Source: Bacteroidota bacterium
Lineage (GTDB): Bacteria > Bacteroidota > Bacteroidia > Bacteroidales > NBLH01
DNA: 64,000 nt
Assembly: GCA_025361565.1 (NCBI GenBank)
Contig: JANYKN010000183.1
Coordinates: 1-64,000, forward strand
Direction of reading: 5' to 3'
The notes beneath the pieces were generated by a model that did no database searches, was not told the origin of the DNA, and saw only the letters and a list, made by a program, of their open reading frames with translations. A program made the position numbers and the translations under genes. Positions 26,971-36,480 of this stretch are shown here, piece after piece. The first letter of the stretch is position 1. Each line of letters opens with the position of its first letter.

Positions 26971-29619
26971 CTAAAATTCAATTCCAATTAATAAAACATC
27001 GTCAATTTGTTTTTGATCACCTTTCCAATCTTTGAAATCCTCTTTAAAAAACTTTTCCACCTCTTCAATTGGAAGATTATGGTATTTCAACACCGCATCT
27101 CTTATTCTACGAGCCTGATACTTTCTTCCGGAATCACCACCAATTTGATCTGGTAACCCATCAGAAAAGAAATATATCCGGTCTCCAGGCTTGTAGTTTA
27201 TCATATAGTTTGTAAAATTATCCTCTTCATCGCCCCTGCGTGGCGGAATACCACCAATTGCCTTTGTATTTCCTTTGTATTGTTCAACATTATCTCCACT
27301 TACAAGATAAAGTGGTCTATGTGCTGAAGCATATTGCAATTCTTTCCGATTATAGTTTATTTTACATAAGGCAATATCCATACCATCACGTCCGCTGGCA
27401 TCATCTGCATCCTGCCTAAGAGTGCGCCTCACACCGCTATGCAACATATCAAGCACTTGTCCGGCAGTTAGAGCGCGATCATGATCAACAATACTATTCA
27501 ATAGAAAATATCCTATAAATGATAACAAAGCCCCTGGAACACCATGCCCGGTGCAATCCACTGCTGCGATATATATATTATCCCCACTTATAAAGAACCA
27601 TGGAAAATCACCACTAACGATATCTCTTGGTTTATAAAAAATAAAGGAGTTGGGAATATATTGTTTAATGATTTTTGAATCTGGAATTATAGCTGATTGA
27701 ATCCTTTGTGCATAATTTATACTCTCGGTAATATCTTTGTTTTTCTTTTCAATTTCAAGCTCAATAACTTTACGCTGAGTTATATCATGAGCTACAAATA
27801 ATATAGTTTCTACATCGTGATTTTTATTGAACTCAGGAATAATATTAACCTGCATTATCCGCTTACCATCAACGGTAGGCAAAGTTTTTTCACCTTCAAA
27901 TTTTCTTTTTGTAAGTTTTACATTTTCAATCCCTTCTTCGAAAAAATTGATAATTTCAGGATTAAATTGAACTTCTGATAATTTCTTTTGTTTTAACCCT
28001 GCCCTTGGAACTGCTGTAATTTTTTCAACAATTGGATTTGCATAAAAGAATTTACCATCGGGGCTGAGGCGAACAATCATATCGGGTGAATTTTCAGAAA
28101 GAGCCTGCATTTCACCACTCATCCTCTGAGCATCTTCGGCAACTTTACGAACCGTAATATCCCTTGTATTAAATATGATTCCACCAATAGCAGGGTTTTC
28201 GAGTAAATTTCTACCTGTAGTTTCGAGCCATACTATTCCGTGATTCTTCTTTTCATATCTATATTCAAATGTTTTTGTATTTTTAGGATTATCAATTAAT
28301 TCTTTAAATGCTTCCAATAAAATAGATTCACCGCGTTCAAATCTGTTTGTGCCGAGCATTTCATCCATTTCATATCCCAGGATTGTACTCACAGAGGGAC
28401 TTACATAAATAACAATCCCATTTTGATCATAGATTGAAATTACCTCAGATGCATTTTCAAGCAATGAATGCATTCTTTTTTGCCCTCTTTCTACTTCTTC
28501 AATTTGAGCGGCAAGGTTCCGGTTAGATCGTTGTAATTCTAACTGGGTATGCTTCATATCCTTGGCATTCTGTCTTAACACTTCTTCATTAGCTTTAAGC
28601 GTATTTGCCAGCTTTTGAGATTCCCTGAGCAAATTTTCTGTACGAGTGTTTACTTTTAAATTAAAAAGCGTTTGCGCAATTATCCCGCTTAATTCTTGAA
28701 TTAACATTATGGTTTTATTGGGGATACTGTCATAAACTGAGGCTAACTCGATGACACCCTGAAGCTTATCGTCACTAATTAAGGGAGTGACTAATATTGA
28801 ACTTGGTTTTTTATCGCCAATAATGCCCGAAGTAATTGAAATATAGTTATCCGGAACTTCTGTTCGATATATTAATTCTTTTTCAAAAGCAGCCTGCCCA
28901 GCCAATCCTTGGCCGATGCTAAATTCCTGATTAATATATTTTTTACGTCCGTAAGCATAAGTTGCGATATTGACCAGCATTTGCTTTTCATCATCAAAAA
29001 GATAAAATGCACCCTGAACCATTTCGGTAGATTCTATAAGACTAACCAATGTTTTGAAAGCCAAATCTGCAATATTATTTTGTTGACGCAAAACATCCGA
29101 AACACTTTCCTTTCCGCGGACAATCCATGATTGTTCATTTTCACGAACAGAAGTGTCTTTTAGGTTATTAAGCATAAGAAGAAGCGAATTACCAAGCTTA
29201 TCTTCCGAATCAATATGTTCAGTTTCAACACTAAAATCACCCCGACCAATTCTGTTTGCTAACTCTGTGTTTTTTCTGATTATTTCATTACGTTCAAAAA
29301 TAATTTGTTGCAGTAATTTTCTTCTGTTTTTTGATTTTCTTGAAATATAATTGCTAACTATCCCTAAAACAAAAGGGGCTAAATCGATAATAAAATGAAG
29401 TGGATTTGCCAGATGCATTCGCCATATTCCTGAAGCTGTAAATGGAATCCCGTTTAATAAAACTTCATAAAGCCAAGCTAAAAGTGGAAATAATAGACCT
29501 CCAAAAACGCCATACAAAGTCCTCTCGATCACAGAGTTACTTGCAAGCACGGTGTTTTCAATATCATCTTTGTATATTGAATTTAAACCCTTATTTATAG
29601 AAGTAGTTTTATCAGACAT
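26971..29619 (-). CDS. SiaA-like membrane phosphatase (GAF, two PAS, PP2C/SpoIIE)
   Basis: An 882-aa sensor phosphatase likely to dephosphorylate SiaC. Two N-terminal membrane helices (about residues 30-50 and 75-95) precede a linker, a GAF domain (about 185-325), a coiled coil and two PAS domains (about 375-500 and 510-630). A PP2C/SpoIIE domain ends the protein (about 665-882). The metal ligands look intact in SGDFPWFF, VDCTGHGVPGAL, RDGMDIALCKI, FSDGLPDQIGG and DDVLLIGIEF. Pseudomonas SiaA has a periplasmic sensing domain with HAMP instead, so the input here appears to be intracellular. It is upstream of siaB-siaC on the same strand. Confidence 0.87.
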   Translation of the reverse strand: MSDKTTSINKGLNSIYKDDIENTVLASNSVIERTLYGVFGGLLFPLLAWLYEVLLNGIPFTASGIWRMHLANPLHFIIDLAPFVLGIVSNYISRKSKNRRKLLQQIIFERNEIIRKNTELANRIGRGDFSVETEHIDSEDKLGNSLLLMLNNLKDTSVRENEQSWIVRGKESVSDVLRQQNNIADLAFKTLVSLIESTEMVQGAFYLFDDEKQMLVNIATYAYGRKKYINQEFSIGQGLAGQAAFEKELIYRTEVPDNYISITSGIIGDKKPSSILVTPLISDDKLQGVIELASVYDSIPNKTIMLIQELSGIIAQTLFNLKVNTRTENLLRESQKLANTLKANEEVLRQNAKDMKHTQLELQRSNRNLAAQIEEVERGQKRMHSLLENASEVISIYDQNGIVIYVSPSVSTILGYEMDEMLGTNRFERGESILLEAFKELIDNPKNTKTFEYRYEKKNHGIVWLETTGRNLLENPAIGGIIFNTRDITVRKVAEDAQRMSGEMQALSENSPDMIVRLSPDGKFFYANPIVEKITAVPRAGLKQKKLSEVQFNPEIINFFEEGIENVKLTKRKFEGEKTLPTVDGKRIMQVNIIPEFNKNHDVETILFVAHDITQRKVIELEIEKKNKDITESINYAQRIQSAIIPDSKIIKQYIPNSFIFYKPRDIVSGDFPWFFISGDNIYIAAVDCTGHGVPGALLSFIGYFLLNSIVDHDRALTAGQVLDMLHSGVRRTLRQDADDASGRDGMDIALCKINYNRKELQYASAHRPLYLVSGDNVEQYKGNTKAIGGIPPRRGDEEDNFTNYMINYKPGDRIYFFSDGLPDQIGGDSGRKYQARRIRDAVLKYHNLPIEEVEKFFKEDFKDWKGDQKQIDDVLLIGIEF

Positions 29620-29741
29620 TTATAATCTTAAAATAATTATTGTTTATGTATCAAAATACTTACCAATCTTTCTTTGATCAAATATTCGATATAATATTTA
29701 ATTATGATTCTACATTAATTTATATTTTCCCAAAGTTCAAA

Positions 29742-32700
29742 TCACTTATTATCATTTTTTATTTTTTTTAACCAAAGATTATACAAGTCATTTGCTTCAT
29801 TTTCAGGATAATTACCCGAAGTTGATAAAAACTTATCTTCGGTTTGTATTTTTATATTCTCAATTTTGTTTATTATCTCTTGCAATTCAATTTGCTTTTT
29901 TTCAATACTCTCTTGTAAATCAGGAATTTCATTATTAATGGCCTGCCTATCTGCTCTTTCAATAATAAATATAATGAGTTTTGCACTTTCTTTATCCTCA
30001 GCTTGATTTTTAATTATATAAAGGCTTACATTAACAGTATCTTTATCTTTGGTATCAATTTTTGTATTAATATTGAATATTTGCTCCTTGATATTTAAAT
30101 TAAGATCCTTTTCAAATTGCTCCTTGCTTGCAGATGTTATTATTCTATTAAAAGGTTTGCCAATTAATTCTCTTTCAGAGTATTTATATTTATCAGAAAA
30201 TTCCTTGTTAGCAAATAAAAATTTCTGCTCCAAATCGATATCAATTCTTGGGAAGGAATTATTAAATGCTTTAATAATTTTCTGGTCTTCTTCTATATTT
30301 GTTTTATCTCCTTTTGTTTCATTAACTAATTCATCAATAACCTTCTGCAACTCGTATTCTTTTTGATGCAATGCCTCAGAAATATTTCCAGTCTCGATCA
30401 AAAGGCTTTCATTTTTTTGTTCCGTTATTTTTAGCTTGGTAATATCATAGCAAATTGTCAGAATTTTAAAGACTTCATTTTCTGGATTTAAAACGGCTGA
30501 ATAAAATTCATGCAACCATATAGTTATACCTTCATTTGAGGTATATTTATTAATTGAGCTTATAGAAATTCCTTCTTTTATATCTTTCCAATTTGCAGAA
30601 GAATCATCCTGTGAGTCATTTATAATGAATACTTCAGAAAGTTTTTTCCCTGCTAACTTAGTATTTGATGTCTTGAATAAATTTTCAAATCTTTGATTAA
30701 CTTTTAGAATTCTACCCTCCAAATCAAACTCGAAAGTAATTAAATCTGACTCAATAGTCTCTAAAACAGAACCAATTGCCTTGTTTTTTAAATCAAACTC
30801 TTCTTCCGATTTTTTAAGTATTTCAATCCTCTTTTGCAATTCTTCATTTTCAAAAACAGGTGAATTAACCTGTTTAAATGCATCTTCCTCACCTTTTTTA
30901 TATTTGGTAATATCATGAGCAAAATAAAGAACTTTACTAATTTTCCCCGAAACATCCGTTACGGGGGTATATTGGTTAATTAACCACAAAACCTCTCCAG
31001 TTTTTGTTCGCCTTCGCACCTCAAGTTGCCGTGGATTTCCCGCAACCACATTAGCCCAAACTTTTCGGAAATGTTCTAATTCGTCTTTTGGAACAAACAT
31101 TTCAATATTTTTCCCTTTAATTTCTTTCAATTGATAGCCCATAGTTTGCAGGTGCCTATTATTAACGGATATCAGTGTTCCATCAATTTCATATTCACCT
31201 TTCATTAAAGTATTATCAACTGCCGAAATAATACCACTCAAATCAGCTTCACGGCGCTGGGCAAGTTCCTGGGTTGCTCTCATTTCTTCCATGTTTTGCC
31301 TGGCTTCTATTTCCTGGGCAGCAAGAATTTCAGATTGCTTGCGTGATTCATCCAAAAGTTGCTGGGTTCTAGCATTAATTTTCGCAGTAAGCAAGGTTGA
31401 TGCGATACTTTGAGCAACTTCTTCAACGAATTTAATCTCAAAATCCTGAAACTCTTTAAATGAAGCTATTTCTACAATTCCGAGGATATCTTCTTCAAAT
31501 TTTAATGGAACAATAAGCAAACTTTTCGGCCGTGCATCACCCAATCCCGACTCAATTTCAATATAATCTTCAGGAATTTCTTTTAAATATATGGTATTTC
31601 GTTCTAGTGCGACAGTTCCTATTAATCCATCGCCGATATTGATGTTTCTTTCAAAGTACTTTTTTCTGTCATACGCAAAAGCAGAAACTAATTCAATTTT
31701 TGATATATCTCCGGTATCATTAATTAAAAATAATCCTCCCTGATTGGCATTTAAATAATAAACCAGGTTTTTAATAATATCGTCTGTTAATTTCCCTACC
31801 TCATGTGAACGTTGGCGAAGGATTTCACCAAAAATAGCATGTCCTTTATTGGTCCAATTCCTTCTTTCATCCTCAATTTTTCTCTTTTCGTCTTCTTCTT
31901 TACTGATTCTTAAACTATTACGTAAATTTACCAGAGCTTTTCCAAGTAAATCGTTTTTACCGGCAAATTGATATTCACTTGAATAATTTCCTTTACTAAT
32001 GTCAACAGCAAAGCGGTTTAATTCGGCTAGATTTTTTGTTAATACATTTGTGAGGCCTGCCATTTGCCCAAGTTCATTCACCGTTTCAGTTAATCCTATA
32101 TCTGGAATTTCTCCTTTTTGTAAAACAGATAAGTTTTCAGCAAGTGCTTTTAAGGATTGTGAAATATCTCGAATCAAAAAGATAGTGATGAGTATGGCGA
32201 GAAATAAAATAAAAAAACTGAGTATGTAAATGTGATTTATAGATTTTTGCTCAAGTGTATTAATAAGGATACTGCTGTTTTCTATCCCTTTTGTATTGTA
32301 CACTATCATAGACTTAATGATAGTCTGAAGCTTTTTAAAAGAAATTATTTCTCTATCAGCTTTAGCTTCAGAGGCGAGTTGATATTTACCTTGAAGTTCT
32401 AATGAGTTTACTTCTTTTAGTATGGACAAATAGTTCTGCAATTCCAACAAAAATCCATCGTATTGAGCGCGCTGGGCATCATCAACGATAGATTGTTCAT
32501 ATTCAATCAAATAAGTATTTAATAAATCAACGTTCAACGAATTGTCAATACTATTATCGCTTAGAGATTTTTCGTCGATAATATGAGATTCAATTAAAAG
32601 AGAATAAATATTTTCGATCAAACCTGAAAGCTTGACTAAGTTTTTTAAGTATAATTCATTGATTTCATTGATTTTATTATTGATACTGGAAACACTTCGT

Positions 32701-32810
32701 ACAGAAACTGCTCCCAGCACAATAATTAATAAGGCAATTATCACAACAAGACCTTTAAGCCTTCTGCTAATCAAAACATTATTACGTATTTGAGCAAGTT
32801 TATTAAACAT
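29742..32810 (-). CDS. Membrane sensor with GAF and multiple PAS domains but no output domain
   Basis: A 1022-aa protein. An N-terminal helix (about 18-38), a helical extracytoplasmic region (about 40-190) and a second helix (about 195-213) look like an MCP-type four-helix-bundle sensor. A HAMP-like linker, GAF (about 330-490), coiled coil and three PAS domains (starting about 520, 685 and 850) follow. The last two are partly degenerate. No histidine-kinase, cyclase, EAL or PP2C domain follows; it ends in coiled coil. Its GAF closely parallels that of the next gene, the SiaA-like phosphatase 122 bp downstream. It may act by binding that protein. Confidence 0.82.
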   Translation of the reverse strand: MFNKLAQIRNNVLISRRLKGLVVIIALLIIVLGAVSVRSVSSINNKINEINELYLKNLVKLSGLIENIYSLLIESHIIDEKSLSDNSIDNSLNVDLLNTYLIEYEQSIVDDAQRAQYDGFLLELQNYLSILKEVNSLELQGKYQLASEAKADREIISFKKLQTIIKSMIVYNTKGIENSSILINTLEQKSINHIYILSFFILFLAILITIFLIRDISQSLKALAENLSVLQKGEIPDIGLTETVNELGQMAGLTNVLTKNLAELNRFAVDISKGNYSSEYQFAGKNDLLGKALVNLRNSLRISKEEDEKRKIEDERRNWTNKGHAIFGEILRQRSHEVGKLTDDIIKNLVYYLNANQGGLFLINDTGDISKIELVSAFAYDRKKYFERNINIGDGLIGTVALERNTIYLKEIPEDYIEIESGLGDARPKSLLIVPLKFEEDILGIVEIASFKEFQDFEIKFVEEVAQSIASTLLTAKINARTQQLLDESRKQSEILAAQEIEARQNMEEMRATQELAQRREADLSGIISAVDNTLMKGEYEIDGTLISVNNRHLQTMGYQLKEIKGKNIEMFVPKDELEHFRKVWANVVAGNPRQLEVRRRTKTGEVLWLINQYTPVTDVSGKISKVLYFAHDITKYKKGEEDAFKQVNSPVFENEELQKRIEILKKSEEEFDLKNKAIGSVLETIESDLITFEFDLEGRILKVNQRFENLFKTSNTKLAGKKLSEVFIINDSQDDSSANWKDIKEGISISSINKYTSNEGITIWLHEFYSAVLNPENEVFKILTICYDITKLKITEQKNESLLIETGNISEALHQKEYELQKVIDELVNETKGDKTNIEEDQKIIKAFNNSFPRIDIDLEQKFLFANKEFSDKYKYSERELIGKPFNRIITSASKEQFEKDLNLNIKEQIFNINTKIDTKDKDTVNVSLYIIKNQAEDKESAKLIIFIIERADRQAINNEIPDLQESIEKKQIELQEIINKIENIKIQTEDKFLSTSGNYPENEANDLYNLWLKKIKNDNK

Positions 32811-33047
32811 TTATTTCTGACAATTTTATCAAAATCGCTATCGATCTATATCAACAATTTATTTTATTAATTTTTTATAGCTCATTATTTTTTTTCAGCT
32901 CCCAATCTCATCCGGCAATACTATGACCATATCCATTCATATTGAGCTTCGAGAAAGCACGGTTAAAAGATAAAAACTAATTAGCAATATTATCCTAACA
33001 ATATTTAAACCAAAAAGCCTCGATTCAAACGTATAAAAATATTAAAA

Positions 33048-33062
33048 GTTTACAAAGTAAAC
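33048..33062. repeat. Operator-like inverted repeat
   Basis: GTTTAC and GTAAAC are separated by AAA, a perfect 6-bp dyad about 240 bp upstream of the sensor gene start. It could bind a dimeric regulator or be chance in AT-rich DNA. Confidence 0.25.
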
Positions 33063-33386
33063 AAAATTTTACTTTAAACATCGCTTATTTTAAATTGATT
33101 TTTTTTTGAATTGAGATGTAAACAATTAATTTTAAGCCATCTAATAATAATTAGAGAATTCATTGTTTCAAAATGGAAACTAATGAGAGATTGTTATTAG
33201 TCTATAATAGTTTCGATTTTACTATTACTAGATTATAAGTCAATGCTTTATTTATAGATGTTCTAAAATGAATATTTGTTAATCCGAAAAATATTTACCA
33301 AAGAATCGAACTTTCAATTACAAAATATACTATTTTCAAATTCAAAAAAATAATTTTAAAATCATTAACAACCTTAATTTTAGCAA

Positions 33387-33433
33387 AAAATCAACTTTAT
33401 ATCCAAAAACAGGATTGATATAAAGTTGATTTT
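33387..33433 (-). terminator. Strong hairpin terminator of ppk2
   Basis: A perfect 17-bp stem (33387-33403 with 33417-33433; core ATCAACTTTATATC) has a 13-nt loop. On the minus strand it is followed by six T. It lies about 100 bp after the ppk2 stop. Confidence 0.7.
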
Positions 33434-33531
33434 ATATTTACAAACCAAGCTTTTCAAAAAATCAATAATCAGATAATTAAAACCCAACATCTTTCATTTA
33501 AAATGTATAATCTAAAAAATATCAATCCCGA

Positions 33532-34407
33532 TTATTCATCGAGTAATGATTGCATGGCTTTTTCAAGGGATTGAGCTTCTTCGGGGCTTAAATCAGGAAT
33601 AGTAAGATTTAGGCTTTTTAGTTTATCAATAATGATGTCACTGATGGCAAATCGCGTAAACCATTTATTATCAGCAGGTATTACATACCAAGGTGCATAT
33701 TCCTTTGATGTTTCAGATAAAGCGTCTTCAAAAGCACTTTGATATTGATCCCAATATTTCCTTTCTTTTATATCACCGGATGAAAATTTCCAATTTTTAT
33801 CTACTTCTTTAATCCTGTCCAGAAACCTGTTTTTTTGTTCTTCTTTTGAAACATGTAAGAAAAATTTCAGTATGAGTGTACCATTTTTAAAAATAGTTTT
33901 TTCGAAACTATTAATCTGTTCGTAGCGATCGGCCCAAAACTCTGGCGTAACATCATCAACTGAGTCAATGCCGGGAATATTCTCAGACATAATAAACTCG
34001 GGATGAACTTTCGTAACCAGAACATTTTCGTAATGCGATCTGTTAAAAATTCCAATTTGTCCACGCTCGGGTAAACATTGGTAATGCCTCCATAAAAAAT
34101 CATGTTCCAATTCCTGAGATGTTGGAGATTTGAAGCTATAAACCGTACATCCTTGTGGATTAACGCCTGACATTACATGTTTGATAGCACCATCCTTACC
34201 TGCAGCATCCATTGCCTGCATAACAATTAACAATGAATGTGTGTTTGCAGCATAAAATGTTTCTTGGATCTCGGCAAGTTTTTCTCTGTTCTTCTCCAAT
34301 TTGTCCTTTGCTTTCTCTTCGTCATATTTTCCGGTGTATTTTGGATCGAACTTTTTTAAGTTCACCTTTTGACCGGGTTTAACCAACAATTTTTCAATAT
34401 CTACCAT
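33532..34407 (-). CDS. ppk2: Polyphosphate kinase 2
   Basis: Transfers phosphate between polyphosphate and nucleotides (AMP or ADP, depending on subclass). It is 291 aa, one PPK2 domain. The P-loop-like AMDAAGKDGAIKHVMSGVNP, the Walker B region GIFNRSHYENVLVTKVHPE, and the lid residues around LDRIKEVDKNWKFS are all present. Polyphosphate handling would link energy and phosphate stress. The subclass was not resolved from the sequence. It stands alone, with a long 3' region and a strong terminator. Confidence 0.94.
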   Translation of the reverse strand: MVDIEKLLVKPGQKVNLKKFDPKYTGKYDEEKAKDKLEKNREKLAEIQETFYAANTHSLLIVMQAMDAAGKDGAIKHVMSGVNPQGCTVYSFKSPTSQELEHDFLWRHYQCLPERGQIGIFNRSHYENVLVTKVHPEFIMSENIPGIDSVDDVTPEFWADRYEQINSFEKTIFKNGTLILKFFLHVSKEEQKNRFLDRIKEVDKNWKFSSGDIKERKYWDQYQSAFEDALSETSKEYAPWYVIPADNKWFTRFAISDIIIDKLKSLNLTIPDLSPEEAQSLEKAMQSLLDE

Positions 34408-34719
34408 GTGGTTGTTTTTTTAAGTAAGACATAAGAATTTTAGCCAAATTACAATTTTTTTAAAGCTTTCCAAAATAATTTCTTGCTTAAAGAATTGACC
34501 TATAGCCTTGAATTTTAATTAAACAAACTTTAGAAACTATTTTGCTTTTTAATCAAATTATGAATTGTTAATTGGGTAAATCAAATTATAACTAATCGGA
34601 AAATATTAACTATAAACACATTACACTTAAATCATAAAATATTCAATAATAGATATATTTGTATTTTAAAACATTAAAATCTATCTTAGCCTAAAATAAA
34701 ACCTAATACGTAATTAATT
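34408..34719. other. Divergent ppk2 / FadL-like intergenic region
   Basis: A 312-bp AT-rich region containing the FadL-like gene's promoter at 34654-34661 and presumably the ppk2 promoter. Nothing else was recognised. Confidence 0.4.
34654..34661 (+). promoter_or_regulatory. Promoter -7 box of the FadL-like gene
   Basis: TATATTTG, a perfect TAnnTTTG match, 58 bp upstream of the ATG. Confidence 0.5.
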
Positions 34720-36354
34720 ATGAAAAAAATTCTATTATCTTTTCTAGGCTTTTTTGTAGCTATGAATTTAGTTTTTGCAGGCGGTTTGGTTACAAATACT
34801 AACCAAAGTGCAGCATGGGCAAGAATGCTTGTGCGTGATGCATCAACAAGTATTGATGCTGTCTATTTTAATCCTGCAGGATTAACTAAACTTTCAGATG
34901 GTTTCCATCTTTCATTAAGTAATCAGTCTATTTTTCAGGACAGGACTATTACAAACGACTTTACTTATTTGAATAATCACGAATTTGCAGGAACTGTAGC
35001 TGCACCTTTTTTCCCAGATATATATGCGGCCTATAAAAAAGGTAAATTTGCAGTATCTTTTGGATTTAATGTGATAGGTGGTGGTGGAAGTGCAGTATTT
35101 GATGCTGGTGTTCCGATGATTGAAGTCCCTATTTCTACATTGGTTCCAAATTTTGCTCCTTCCGTAACTGCTTATTCAGATTCCGTCAATTTTACAGGTA
35201 AGTCAGTTTATTATGGATTTCAAGCTGGTGTAAGTTATGCTATCAACGACATGATTTCTGTTTATTTAGGAGCACGTTTTGTTATGGCAAAAAACTCATA
35301 CGTAGGTGATGTAAACGGTATAATGGTAACAACTGGAGCAGGCAAAGTAAGAGCTGATGTATTTATGAATAATGCAGCTGTCCCCCTAAATGGGGCAGGT
35401 GATGCTATGCAGCCTTTAATCGCAGGCGGTGCAGGAGGTTTTACTTTTGCACAAGTGGAAGGCGCAGGGTATATAACTCCAACTGAAAGAGCTCAATTAG
35501 AAGGTGGACTTTTACAACTAGGTTATAATCAAGCACAAATAGATTTAATGCCTATTTCAACAGCACAATCAATCTATTATGGAACAGCAGACAAATTGAC
35601 TGCAAATGCTACATTAATGGCTAATCAGTCTGCTGATGTTAAACAAACTGGTAGTGGTATTACACCTATTATTGGAGTTAACTTATCATTTATGGAAAAC
35701 AAGGTTAATATTGGTATGAAATATGAATTCCAAACCAATATGGAATTAACCAATAAGACACCCGCTAATAAAGGTTTTGCTACAGGTTTAACAAACACTG
35801 GAGCTAAAATTGAAATGTTTCCTGATGGAGCAAAAACAAATGCTGATATGCCTGCCCAACTTACAATTGGTTTGAATTATAAAATAACTGATAAATTTAG
35901 CGCTCAAATTGGTTATCATAACTATTTTGATAAAAATACAGGATGGGCTGATAAAAAGATAATAAATCCGAATACACCTCCTCCTGATTCAATTATGGTT
36001 AACGTTATTGATAAAAACTACTGGGAACTTGGTTTAGGATTTGAATATAATATTACTGATCAATTGTTGGTAAGTGCTGGATATTTAAGAGCACAAACAG
36101 GCGTAAACAAATACTATCAATCAGATCTTTCATATAGTTTATCGTCAAACACTTTTGGTTTAGGTGGTGCCTATAAAATAAATGACAAACTAACCTTGCA
36201 ACTTGGTGGTTACTACACTGCATATTTACCAACAAACGTTGGTGGAAGCGAAACTTTAGGAAATGGTGTAACAACTTTGGCTTATAATTCAAAATACGAA
36301 AAGAGCAATTTTGCATTTGCTGTAGGTCTTGACTTTGCATTTGGCGGAAAATAA
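34720..36354 (+). CDS. FadL/OMPP1/TodX-like outer-membrane porin
   Basis: A 544-aa outer-membrane beta-barrel expected to admit hydrophobic molecules such as fatty acids or aromatics. A signal peptide (about 1-20) is followed by the typical N-terminal hatch, with GGLVTNTNQSAAWARML and the conserved STSIDAVYFNPAGLTKL (NPAG) motif. Alternating strands run to the C-terminus, ending AFAVGLDFAFGGK. An insertion at about 205-310 is rich in Gly and Ala. The gene has its own promoter and terminator. Confidence 0.92.
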   Translation: MKKILLSFLGFFVAMNLVFAGGLVTNTNQSAAWARMLVRDASTSIDAVYFNPAGLTKLSDGFHLSLSNQSIFQDRTITNDFTYLNNHEFAGTVAAPFFPDIYAAYKKGKFAVSFGFNVIGGGGSAVFDAGVPMIEVPISTLVPNFAPSVTAYSDSVNFTGKSVYYGFQAGVSYAINDMISVYLGARFVMAKNSYVGDVNGIMVTTGAGKVRADVFMNNAAVPLNGAGDAMQPLIAGGAGGFTFAQVEGAGYITPTERAQLEGGLLQLGYNQAQIDLMPISTAQSIYYGTADKLTANATLMANQSADVKQTGSGITPIIGVNLSFMENKVNIGMKYEFQTNMELTNKTPANKGFATGLTNTGAKIEMFPDGAKTNADMPAQLTIGLNYKITDKFSAQIGYHNYFDKNTGWADKKIINPNTPPPDSIMVNVIDKNYWELGLGFEYNITDQLLVSAGYLRAQTGVNKYYQSDLSYSLSSNTFGLGGAYKINDKLTLQLGGYYTAYLPTNVGGSETLGNGVTTLAYNSKYEKSNFAFAVGLDFAFGGK

Positions 36355-36374
36355 TTAGCTTTATTTCAAACATA

Positions 36375-36408
36375 AAAAAACCATCGGACAAATGTCTGAT
36401 GGTTTTTT
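36375..36408 (+). terminator. Intrinsic terminator of the FadL-like gene
   Basis: A 16-bp stem (36375-36390 with 36393-36408) with one G-T wobble, A-run before and T-run after, 20 bp past the stop codon. Confidence 0.85.
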
Positions 36409-36480
36409 ATTTTTGTACTTTCAATAAATAGAAACAAAACACGTTTTAGATTTGTTAATACCTCATAAAAATCAAATTAA

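Larger units (their letters stand above)
32811..33531. other. Long AT-rich intergenic region upstream of the sensor gene
   Basis: A 721-bp non-coding gap between the sensor gene (reads away from it) and ppk2 (ends at it). It contains the inverted repeat GTTTAC-AAA-GTAAAC at 33048-33062 and the ppk2 terminator at 33387-33433. A T-arm-like GTTCGATTC on the minus strand near 33310 lacks the rest of a tRNA. No open reading frame is convincing. Confidence 0.4.

Noticed and set aside
33298-33325. T-arm-like sequence on the minus strand (GTTCGATTC), possible tRNA
   Set aside because: No matching acceptor stem, D-arm or anticodon arm could be built around it.
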